Part shown: positions 1 to 6,349 of the stretch, piece after piece | How the letters are laid out: each line of letters begins with the position of its first letter | Numbering within the stretch: the stretch's first letter is position 1 | NCBI GenBank assembly: GCA_036508635.1 | Contig: DATCGY010000195.1 | Location: 1 to 8,283 of the forward strand | Origin: FEN-727 sp036508635 | Lineage (GTDB): Bacteria > Actinomycetota > Geothermincolia > Fen-727 > Anoxymicrobiaceae | Length of the DNA stretch: 8,283 nt | Reading direction: 5' to 3' | Translations under genes and position numbers: made by a program | The notes under the pieces: model-generated | Database searches by the model: none | Seen by the model: only the letters and a program-made list of their open reading frames with translations | Told to the model about the DNA's origin: nothing

Positions 1-1929
1 CCCGTCTTCGAAGAACGGGACGGCATTGATCTCGAGAAGGATGTTCTCACCCCTCGGGGTTCTCACCTGTACCTCAAGCCCCCGGACCAATTCGTTTGCC
101 TGAAGCTTCGTCATCGCCTCGATGACCACGTCTTTGTTATCGCCAGAGTAGAATGACATGAAGTGCAGGGAGCCGAGCTCCTCGAGGCTGAGCCCGTACC
201 GGTCGAGCAGGGCCTTGTTTGCATCTATGACCACGCCGCCCTGGCCCACCAGGTAGATATAATCGGGACTCAGGTCGAATACACCCCGGTAGCGCTCCTC
301 GCTTATTCGGATCTCCTCGTCGACAAGCTTGCTCTCGGTTATGTCGCGGCACGTGATCACGCCGCCCTGGGATTCGCCCTCCTCGCTGATAAGCCGAGTG
401 CCCAGTGTCTCGATCCATATCTGTCTTCCGTCAGCGCGCACCACCCGGAAAGCGGCCCTTCTCGATACGTGATCGTTGAGCGATATGGTCATGCGTTCCC
501 TAAGCCGTTCGCGGTCGTCCTCGTGTACCCATTTCAAGACCTCAAAGACGGATTCTCCGACCAGCTCTTCCCCGTCGTATCCCACCAGTTTCTTGAACGA
601 GGGGCTTACGTAAGTGACGATTCCCTTCTCGGTCCGGATGATGACGTCCTCCATGGCGTTAGTGATCATCCTCAGCTGCTGCTCGCGCTCGCGAAGATGC
701 ATCTCCGCGAGTTGCCTGTCGGTAATGTCACGTGCGTTTACAACAATAAAGGTCTGGCCATCCTTGTCTTCGTAGCTCTGCCCCACACACTCGAGGGTAC
801 GCAAATCACCGTTCTTGTGTTTGAACTTAAGCTCTATGGTCCGTGTGGCTCCGGTTTCGCCGACGACCTGGTTGTGAGACTCGAGCAGTTCCTCAAGGTC
901 GTCCTGTTGCACGAAATCGAAGACGCTCCTGCCCAGGAATTCCTCGTTCGTGTAGCCCAATATGGATTCGCACGCCGGGTTGCAGTTGATGAATCTCGCG
1001 TTGGAATCGAACGTGCCGATAAGATCGAGTGAGTTGTCCAGCACGGCACTAGCCTGCTGGTTGCTCATCCTGAGGGCCTCGCGGGCGCTCTCGAGCTCGA
1101 GGGTGCGCTCTTCCAGTAGACGCGCCGTCTTGTCGTCGGCAACCGTAACGATGCTATCGGCTGACGCACCTTCCATTACCGCCCTGCCGGTTCCAGTAAA
1201 CCCGATGGGAACACCGTCGTGGTTACGGAGCACACGACCGGAGAGTTCGTATCGCTCTCTCTCTCCCGACTTGCCGAGGAGGGTCACCCGGTCGGTGGAA
1301 ACGACATCGCCCTTCATCGTCTTCATGGCAGCGGTGAGAGTGGCCGCGTCGCCGGCGCTGAAAAGGTCGATAATGTTCATCGTCGAAAGCTCCGAGTCGC
1401 TGAAGCCCGTGACCTCGCTGACCCGACGGTTCCATTTGAAGAAGTTGCCCTCTATATCGAGTACCGCGAAGAGATCCGGTATTGTGTTCAGCGCGTCCTC
1501 GATGAACGCTTTTTCATCCAGCAGCTCTTTCTCGATTCGCTTGAGCGAGATCTCGGCGAGCGCCTTTTCAACTGCTTCTGTGAGAACGGTGGGAAGCTTT
1601 GCGTCTTTTGGAACGTAGCCGGAAGCTCGGGACTGGAATGACCTGGCGGCAGTCTCTTCGTCACCATGCCCGGTAACCATGATCACCGGAGGATGTTCGA
1701 CACTCTCGGTGATCTCATCGAGGAGGTCCAGGCCCGCGCCGTCAGGCAGACGGTAGTCGAGCGTGATGATGTCATAGTCGCGCTCCGTAAGCATCCGGCG
1801 TGCCGAAGCGCAATCGGGCGCTATGTCTCCGTCAATGCCGAAACGCCTTCGAAGAAGGCTCCGCACCAGGTCGGCCATCTCCGGGTCGTCCTCTATGACG
1901 AGTGCCTTCGGCTTCTGGTTTGGATCCAT
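1..1929 (-). CDS. REC-PAS-PAS-PAS-PAS signalling protein, C-terminus cut by window edge
   Basis: The frame is open from an ATG at 1929 to base 1 (643 codons, no stop), so the C-terminus lies outside the window. Residues 8-125 form a response regulator receiver domain: acidic pair D14/D15, phosphoacceptor D58 in LDYRLPDG, T86 in MVTGHG and K108 in YVPKD, so it should be phosphorylatable. Four PAS modules follow at about 140-250, 293-405, 418-533 and 545-643+. PAS2 and PAS3 end in the typical RDIT motif (NARDIT, CRDIT). Helical linkers, such as the charged stretch near 268-290, join them. No transmembrane segment is visible, so it is probably a cytoplasmic sensor. The missing end could be a histidine kinase, a GGDEF/EAL unit or another output; an N-terminal REC followed by PAS repeats is common in hybrid kinases. 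The start is the only reasonable one: no other in-frame start lies close upstream and the REC beta-1 strand (KALVIEDD) begins at residue 8. The ribosome site is weak (GGGA, 9 bases upstream). Ligands are unknown. Confidence 0.9.
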   Translation of the reverse strand, partial: MDPNQKPKALVIEDDPEMADLVRSLLRRRFGIDGDIAPDCASARRMLTERDYDIITLDYRLPDGAGLDLLDEITESVEHPPVIMVTGHGDEETAARSFQSRASGYVPKDAKLPTVLTEAVEKALAEISLKRIEKELLDEKAFIEDALNTIPDLFAVLDIEGNFFKWNRRVSEVTGFSDSELSTMNIIDLFSAGDAATLTAAMKTMKGDVVSTDRVTLLGKSGERERYELSGRVLRNHDGVPIGFTGTGRAVMEGASADSIVTVADDKTARLLEERTLELESAREALRMSNQQASAVLDNSLDLIGTFDSNARFINCNPACESILGYTNEEFLGRSVFDFVQQDDLEELLESHNQVVGETGATRTIELKFKHKNGDLRTLECVGQSYEDKDGQTFIVVNARDITDRQLAEMHLREREQQLRMITNAMEDVIIRTEKGIVTYVSPSFKKLVGYDGEELVGESVFEVLKWVHEDDRERLRERMTISLNDHVSRRAAFRVVRADGRQIWIETLGTRLISEEGESQGGVITCRDITESKLVDEEIRISEERYRGVFDLSPDYIYLVGQGGVVIDANKALLDRYGLSLEELGSLHFMSFYSGDNKDVVIEAMTKLQANELVRGLEVQVRTPRGENILLEINAVPFFEDG

Positions 1930-2016
1930 GCTTTTTAGTCCCGCTCTCCGTAGATTCGAACAGCGGCACGCAGAAAGCCAGATATTATTCCGCCGACGCC
2001 GCCGCTTCCGGTACAT

Positions 2017-2046
2017 ATTCTAACATTACGTTGACCGCAACGCCAA
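2017..2046 (-). promoter_or_regulatory. Putative sigma70-type promoter of the REC-PAS gene
   Basis: Read on the minus strand, TTGGCG (2041-2046) is followed after 18 bases by TAGAAT (2017-2022). Both are close to the housekeeping consensus and lie in the AT-richer part of an otherwise GC-rich gap. Transcription would start near 2010, giving a leader of about 80 bases before the ATG at 1929. The site implies that the signalling gene is transcribed independently of the upstream oxidoreductase. It rests on consensus matching only. Confidence 0.45.
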
Positions 2047-2132
2047 AGGCATAAATCAACCGCCAGCGCCCGTTTCAAGGCGCCCAGACCCAGAAAACAG
2101 ACCGCTCACCCGCAACCGGTTCAACCCGGCGA

Positions 2133-3473
2133 TTACGATGTGGCCAGGACCTGCTCGCCCGACTTGACTCCGAAGTGGAGCGCCGCTTCCATCGAGGGGA
2201 GTCCCATGTACTCGCCAGTCAGGTGGAGGCCTTCGTACTCGCGGAGAGCGACCTTAAGCTTCTGCACGGCGCCGATCTGACCGGGCATGCTCAGGCATAC
2301 GGCCTCGGGCCAGCGGAAAATCTCCGTGAAGAGCGGCTCGGGGAACGACGGGTTGAAGATCCTGATGTCGCGAAGGACGCGCTTCTTGATATCCTCGTCT
2401 GTCCAGCCGAGCATATCGCGAGCATAGTCCGCGTATGTGTAAGCATGAATTATCCCCTGGTCCGCAGGAGCATACCCGGGGGCCTTAACCGCATTCTCGG
2501 TGATGCCGGAGAAGCAAAGGCCCAGGCTGCGTGGTGTCGCCACCGCGTATATCTTTCCGAGCGGCCTTCCGGGCACTCCGAACATCACGTGAGTGCACGC
2601 GCTGTACTTGATGCTCGCGAGAACATCGATCATGGACTTGGGGAGAGCATCTTCCAGCATCACAGCCGCCTGGGGGGCCAGGGCGGAACAGATAACGTTA
2701 TCCGCCTCGATGGATTCGCTCTTGTCGCCGTTGGCGATCTCGACACCGACGACCTTTTTGCCCTCGAGGATGATCTTCTTGACGGTTGTGTTGAGCTTGA
2801 GATTGTCCTTGACCTCCTCGGACAGCCTCTCAGCCAGATAGCCGATTCCGCTCTTGAACGTCAGGAGCCCCGGAACCATGTACCACGCAAGTGCCATCCC
2901 GTAAGCGGCGGAGATGTCTTCGGGTACGCCGAGCGAGAGGGTGCTGGCCACCGGCTGGCTTACGTATTCCAGGATCTCGCTGCCGAAATATTTGCGCGTG
3001 TAGTCGGCGTAAGTGATGTTGTCGAGCTCGATGGCCTTCAGCGGGTCGTCGAAGTCCAGTTTCTTGGCAAGCGCCAGGAATTTGGCGCCCATTATTGGTG
3101 CCCTGAGACGACCGCTCCAACCCAGCAGGTTCAGAGCGCCCTTCGCACCCTCGATGGGGTGCGAGAGGTTGTCGAGTATGTTCATGCTGAACGTACTCAT
3201 GTAGTCGTTGCGATAGATTCCCATCCAGGGCCTGAACTTGACCAGCTGGTCTTTAGCGTTGAGTTTATCGACGAGGTCGAACGTTGTTACGTAGCGAGTG
3301 AACATAAACTGGGCGCCGAGGTCGAGCGCGGAGTTCTGGACTACTTTTCCGTAGATGCGGCCGCCGGAGAAGTCTCTTTTCTCCAAGACCGAGTAGTCGG
3401 CGCCAGCCCTGTCCAGCGTGTAAGCCGCGGCCAGCCCGGCTGTGCCTCCACCAACGATCACGGTCTTTCCCAT
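2133..3473 (-). CDS. FAD-dependent oxidoreductase, amine oxidase / protoporphyrinogen oxidase-like
   Basis: A 446-residue soluble flavoenzyme. The N-terminus is a Rossmann FAD-binding fold: VIVGGGTAGLAAAYTL holds the GxGxxG dinucleotide motif (G8, G10, G13), E31 is the expected ribose-binding acid at the end of beta-2, and SGGRIYGK (36-43) is the GGR motif of the amine oxidase/PPOX/phytoene desaturase superfamily. The C-terminal motif LTGEYMGLPSMEAALHFG (418-435) is the second flavin-contact region of the same superfamily. The middle, substrate-binding part is not diagnostic, so the substrate (porphyrinogen, carotenoid, amine or other) cannot be named. The start is set at ATG 3473 because AGGAGGT lies 4 bases upstream and the fold begins at once. 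A longer frame opens at GTG 3599, but its 42 extra residues precede the dinucleotide fold, and that start lies upstream of the extended -10 promoter at 3569-3577. The gene is probably monocistronic. No signal peptide or membrane segment is visible. Confidence 0.9.
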   Translation of the reverse strand: MGKTVIVGGGTAGLAAAYTLDRAGADYSVLEKRDFSGGRIYGKVVQNSALDLGAQFMFTRYVTTFDLVDKLNAKDQLVKFRPWMGIYRNDYMSTFSMNILDNLSHPIEGAKGALNLLGWSGRLRAPIMGAKFLALAKKLDFDDPLKAIELDNITYADYTRKYFGSEILEYVSQPVASTLSLGVPEDISAAYGMALAWYMVPGLLTFKSGIGYLAERLSEEVKDNLKLNTTVKKIILEGKKVVGVEIANGDKSESIEADNVICSALAPQAAVMLEDALPKSMIDVLASIKYSACTHVMFGVPGRPLGKIYAVATPRSLGLCFSGITENAVKAPGYAPADQGIIHAYTYADYARDMLGWTDEDIKKRVLRDIRIFNPSFPEPLFTEIFRWPEAVCLSMPGQIGAVQKLKVALREYEGLHLTGEYMGLPSMEAALHFGVKSGEQVLATS

Positions 3474-3477
3474 CGGT

Positions 3478-3484
3478 ACCTCCT
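3478..3484 (-). promoter_or_regulatory. Strong Shine-Dalgarno site fixing the oxidoreductase start
   Basis: AGGAGGT on the minus strand sits 4 bases before the ATG at 3473. This near-perfect anti-16S match supports the internal ATG over the upstream GTG at 3599. Confidence 0.75.
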
Positions 3485-3568
3485 CAGCAGTCCAGCGCCT
3501 CTCGGACGGGCGCATCAAGATGGCGGCCAACGGGCGCAATTCCCGCTGCCCAACGGTCAAACAGAAGG

Positions 3569-3577
3569 AGTATACCA
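3569..3577 (-). promoter_or_regulatory. Extended -10 promoter of the FAD oxidoreductase gene
   Basis: The minus strand reads TGGTATACT: a TGn extension followed by the near-consensus -10 hexamer TATACT (3569-3574). The -35 region is weak (GTGACC with a 19-base spacer), as is usual for extended -10 promoters. Transcription would begin near 3562, about 90 bases before the ATG at 3473. Because that lies inside the longest open frame, a protein starting at 3599 could not be made from this transcript. Confidence 0.55.
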
Positions 3578-3755
3578 GAAACCTTCCACGACGGGTCACA
3601 GGTTTTCCACAATTCGCTTGAGGTGGGGTATGACCCGTGTGGGACCGGAACGGGTACGATGCAGACAGACATGAATGACGGTCTGGGAAACGTGAATTGG
3701 ATGAGCGCGCCCACCCCGGATCAGGCGCCAGGGTGTCGCGCGGCCGCGCCGCTCA

Positions 3756-6206
3756 TCACGGCGCATAGCCGATCGACTCGTCCGCCCAGGTCCTGCCGTT
3801 TCCGTACATCGCCCGTTCACAGACAACCTGTCCCGAGGTGGCGGTGACCATCGTTGAGACGCTGTAGCTGTTCACGTAATCGCGGACGCTATAAGTCTTG
3901 CGGGTGTGTGCGGGGATAGTCGGCCGCGGCCCCTGGACCTGCCCGTTCTCCGTCTGGAAGACGATGTTGATATCCGCCGGCGTGTCGCCGGGGTTCTGCA
4001 CGAGCACCCACGTCTCGAAATCGCCGGCGGTGCAGCCCTCGGCCATGTACCACGAAGAAGCGGGAGCGGTGGCGCCGATCGAATCGTGCGCCCACTTCCT
4101 GCCGCCTCCGTACATCGCTCGCTCGCATACGACCTGTCCCGATACAGCGGTGACCTTCGTCGACACGTTGAAGCTGTTCACCCAGTTCCTGACGTTGTAT
4201 GTAGAGCGCGTATGTGCGGGAATTGACTGCCGCGGCCCCTGTACCTGCCCGTTCCCAGTCTGGAACACGACGTCGATGTTCGCCTGGGTATCCGTCGGGT
4301 TCTGAACCAGGAGCCACGTCTCGAAATCGCCGGCGGTGCAACCCTCCGCGAGGTACCATTTGGAAGCCGGGGCCTTCGCTCCTATAGAATCGTGCGCCCA
4401 CTGACGACTGTTACCGTACATCGCGCGCTCGGCTATCACGGGGACGTCGCTGTGGACCTTTGTCGAGACCGACCACTGGTTGGGCGCCGAGTCCGCCGCA
4501 AAGAACGTCTTGCGCGAGTTAGCGGGTATGCTCGCGAGAGGCCCCGGGACAGGACCGGAGGCAGTCATATAGGTAAGCTGTACTTTCGCCACCGTCGAAC
4601 CCGGGTTCTGCACGAGAACCCACGTCTCGAACCCGGCCTGGGTACAACCTTCGGCGAGATACCAGTCGCTGGCTGGCGCCGTCGTCCCAATCGAGTCGTG
4701 CGCCCAGGTACGGTTGTTACCGTACATCGCCCGCTCGCAGACCACATCGCCGTCCGCGTTGACCCTTGTCGAGACGTTAAACGAGGTCACGTAGTCGTTG
4801 ACCCGGTATGACTTACGCGTCCGGGCAGGCACGAGCTCTTCCGGTCCGTGGACCTGACCCGTATCGGTCTGGAATATAAGGTCGACGTACCTGGGCGAAG
4901 CCGACGGGTTCTGTACGAGTATCCACGTCTCGAACGACCCGGAGGAATTACTCCCGGTGCATCCTTCGGCCAGGTACCATGACTGGTTTGCCACGGTAAA
5001 GAGGACCGAGCTGCTGGTTCCATCCGAGGTCGTCACGGTCACAGGCCCCGAGGGAGTCCCGGCGGGGGCCACGCATCTGATGCTGGTGTCGCTCCAGGAG
5101 TTGTAAGTTGAGGGATGAGCGCCGTTGAACGACACGAACGACGACCCTCGAGAGGAGCCGAACCTGCTCCCGGTTATGGTGACCGCACACGGGGGCCTAC
5201 CCGAAGTTGGGGAGATTGACGCTATCGTGGGCTTGTTTGCGGCCGCCTGCCACCGGTGATAGGCGATATTCAGAAGCGGCAGGTACTCTCCGGTTGCCTT
5301 CTGGCCACCCGCCGACGATGGATGGTCGTCCCCGGTGGGGTACGCGAGCGTGTTGCCGCCGCCGTTTGTCTTGTGCTGGATGGCTCCGCCCCACCACCGG
5401 TGGTGGTTTCCACCGGCCTGCCCCAGGTCGTTTGTGTTAGCGTTACCGCCGTTGCTCGTGAGCACGTTGTAGAAGTCAAAGACGAAGACGTTACCGTTGG
5501 CGTATCCGTCGAGCCAGTCGTTGACGAGCCAGTTGTTGAACGCCCTTGCGTTGGAGGCGTACGTCCCGTCGCTGAGCGGCGGTGCCGTTATGGCTATGAA
5601 GAGCTTGTCCTGTCTCGTCTTGAAGTACCGCAAAAGGTCGACATAGATGCCCTTGGCGTTTGCGACGGTCAACGTGCCCGGGTCAGTAGTATCTGAGCCG
5701 CGCAGCGGGTTGCTGCCGATGGGGGGCACCGGGTCGGAGGGGCTGCCTCCAAACCCGGAGTTGGGGAAGCAGGACTTGAACATGACTACGGTGTTCTGCC
5801 CGCCGGGGTCGCTTCCCATCCGCGAGTAATCGCAGTTCTGGCCGCTCTCGGCGTATAGCGCGCCGGTGTACGTCGAACTGCTGGGGCCGCGGAACCATCT
5901 CCACCAGGAGCCCGTATACGTGTTGTCCCCGATGGCATCCGGCCCCCAGCCGTAATTGGTGTCGCTCACGAAATAATTGTTGTCGCGCAGCGCGATGCCA
6001 AGCTTGCCGTTATCGTCGTTCAGCCAGTTCTCTCCGGTGGAGTGGTGGATGAAGACGAGTTTCGTGGGGTTCGTCGGCGGGGTGGGGTCATCGGCCACCG
6101 CTGTCCGTTCGGTCCCTGCGCGTGGCGCGGCGAACGCCGTCAGGGGAGCCAGGAGCAACAGGGTAATGGCGATCGACATAGCCGGCACGAGCAGCTTCTT
6201 TGACAT
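3756..6206 (-). CDS. Secreted SGNH-hydrolase-like protein with IPT/TIG domain and four C-terminal repeats
   Basis: An 816-residue exported protein. Residues 1-27 are a Sec signal peptide: basic MSKK, a hydrophobic core with LLLL, and an AFA/A cleavage region. Residues 48-320 resemble an SGNH/GDSL-type hydrolase: FIHHSTGENW (52-61) places a possible nucleophile S56 after the first strand, and GDDHPSSAGGQ (292-302) resembles the DxxH block V with H295. Residues 326-405 are an IPT/TIG immunoglobulin-like domain (PTIASISPTSG at its start, VTVTTSDG near its end). Residues 410-816 are four tandem repeats of about 100 residues sharing WYLAEGCT, FETW, LVQNP, ERAMYG and DSIG. No sortase motif, SLH domain or C-terminal membrane anchor is present; the protein ends with the last repeat. 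GGAGAG (6213-6218), 6 bases before the ATG, supports the start. The likely role is extracellular carbohydrate or ester processing with adhesive modules, but enzyme activity is inferred from two short motifs. It could be a purely binding protein. It is separated from both neighbours by gaps of more than 140 bases. Confidence 0.85.
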   Translation of the reverse strand: MSKKLLVPAMSIAITLLLLAPLTAFAAPRAGTERTAVADDPTPPTNPTKLVFIHHSTGENWLNDDNGKLGIALRDNNYFVSDTNYGWGPDAIGDNTYTGSWWRWFRGPSSSTYTGALYAESGQNCDYSRMGSDPGGQNTVVMFKSCFPNSGFGGSPSDPVPPIGSNPLRGSDTTDPGTLTVANAKGIYVDLLRYFKTRQDKLFIAITAPPLSDGTYASNARAFNNWLVNDWLDGYANGNVFVFDFYNVLTSNGGNANTNDLGQAGGNHHRWWGGAIQHKTNGGGNTLAYPTGDDHPSSAGGQKATGEYLPLLNIAYHRWQAAANKPTIASISPTSGRPPCAVTITGSRFGSSRGSSFVSFNGAHPSTYNSWSDTSIRCVAPAGTPSGPVTVTTSDGTSSSVLFTVANQSWYLAEGCTGSNSSGSFETWILVQNPSASPRYVDLIFQTDTGQVHGPEELVPARTRKSYRVNDYVTSFNVSTRVNADGDVVCERAMYGNNRTWAHDSIGTTAPASDWYLAEGCTQAGFETWVLVQNPGSTVAKVQLTYMTASGPVPGPLASIPANSRKTFFAADSAPNQWSVSTKVHSDVPVIAERAMYGNSRQWAHDSIGAKAPASKWYLAEGCTAGDFETWLLVQNPTDTQANIDVVFQTGNGQVQGPRQSIPAHTRSTYNVRNWVNSFNVSTKVTAVSGQVVCERAMYGGGRKWAHDSIGATAPASSWYMAEGCTAGDFETWVLVQNPGDTPADINIVFQTENGQVQGPRPTIPAHTRKTYSVRDYVNSYSVSTMVTATSGQVVCERAMYGNGRTWADESIGYAP
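3759..4052 (-). repeat. Protein repeat unit 4 (residues 719-816)
   Basis: The fourth and last copy, 98 residues, begins WYMAEGCTAGDFETW and is closest to unit 3 (shared AEGCTAGDFETW, NGQVQGP, IPAHTR, SGQVVCERAMYG). It departs from the others at the end, with WADESIGYAP instead of WAHDSIG. Both repeat cysteines are present (AEGCT and VVCER). The stop follows directly. Confidence 0.9.
4053..4358 (-). repeat. Protein repeat unit 3 (residues 617-718)
   Basis: This 102-residue copy contains WYLAEGCTAGDFETW, LVQNP, NGQVQGP, SFNVSTKV, SGQVVCERAMYG and WAHDSIG. Its near-identity with unit 4 over these blocks suggests that units 3 and 4 come from the most recent duplication. Confidence 0.9.
4359..4664 (-). 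repeat. Protein repeat unit 2 (residues 515-616), lacking the second cysteine
   Basis: This 102-residue copy has WYLAEGCTQAGFETW, LVQNPG, SIPANSRKTF, WSVSTKV and ERAMYGNSRQWAHDSIG. It is the most divergent copy: VPVIAERAM replaces the VVCERAM of the others, so it keeps only the AEGCT cysteine. Confidence 0.9.
4665..4979 (-). repeat. Protein repeat unit 1 (residues 410-514), with a Ser/Gly insertion
   Basis: The first copy, 105 residues, follows the TIG domain almost directly. It differs by a short flexible insertion after AEGCT (GSNSSGS before FETW). Other shared blocks are LVQNP, FQTDTGQVHGP, SFNVSTRV, DVVCERAMYG and WAHDSIG. Both cysteines are present. Confidence 0.9.
5391..5406. repeat. 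16-base perfect palindrome inside the secreted-protein gene
   Basis: CCACCACCGGTGGTGG reads the same on both strands. On the coding strand it spells H-H-R-W-W (residues 268-272) within GGNHHRWWGG of the SGNH-like domain. It could fold into a short mRNA hairpin, but is most simply a by-product of consecutive CAC and TGG codons. Confidence 0.8.
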
Positions 6207-6212
6207 GACGGA

Positions 6213-6237
6213 CTCTCCCAGGTCTTGTTCTTATATA
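6213..6237 (-). promoter_or_regulatory. Ribosome site and weak -10 candidate of the secreted-protein gene
   Basis: GGAGAG at 6213-6218 lies 6 bases before the ATG at 6206, a good ribosome-binding site. Just upstream, TATATA/TATAAG (6230-6237) is a possible -10 hexamer, but no acceptable -35 is found at the right distance (GGGCCC falls there). The rest of the 143-base gap up to 6349 shows no clear terminator. The promoter part is tentative; the ribosome site is firmer. Confidence 0.35.
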
Positions 6238-6349
6238 CGCTAATGGTATCGGATGGGCCCCGACCCCTGTTGAGTAATAAGACGCGGGCGGTCGGGTAAA
6301 CCTTACGAGCGGCAGGAACGAATATCTTCTGAACAATGGGAGAGCGCCC

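Larger units (their letters stand above)
3474..3755. other. Intergenic gap between the secreted-protein and oxidoreductase genes
   Basis: This 282-base gap holds the extended -10 promoter and ribosome site listed separately. Next to the secreted-protein stop is a perfect 12-base palindrome, GCGCGGCCGCGC (3738-3749). On the minus strand a hairpin GCGGC-GCG-GCCGC can form there, but no T-run follows, so an intrinsic terminator is doubtful. A second inverted repeat, ACCCGT/ACGGGT (3633-3655, 11-base loop), lies between. Short open frames here show no recognisable protein features. Confidence 0.5.

Noticed and set aside
163..1618. Plus-strand open frames of 289 and 218 residues
   Set aside because: They overlap the REC-PAS gene on the other strand, which shows conserved receiver and PAS motifs throughout. 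The plus-strand products show low-complexity serine-rich or unstructured sequence.
2066..2083. Hairpin GCGCC/GGCGC between the oxidoreductase and REC-PAS genes, as a terminator
   Set aside because: The stem is only 5 pairs with an 8-base loop and no T-run follows on the minus strand, so it does not qualify as an intrinsic terminator.
2175..3674. 499-residue open frame on the plus strand
   Set aside because: It is antisense to the FAD oxidoreductase, whose protein has clear FAD motifs. The plus-strand translation shows no recognisable domain, and long antisense frames are expected in GC-rich genes.
3738..3749. 12-base palindrome GCGCGGCCGCGC as an operator or terminator
   Set aside because: It is pure G/C, immediately after a stop codon, with no T-run and no nearby promoter. 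In GC-rich DNA such a palindrome can arise by chance.
3759..4979. DNA repeats as a CRISPR array or mobile element
   Set aside because: The periodicity of about 306 bases matches in-frame protein repeats with degenerate nucleotide identity. There are no short identical repeats with unique spacers and no transposase.
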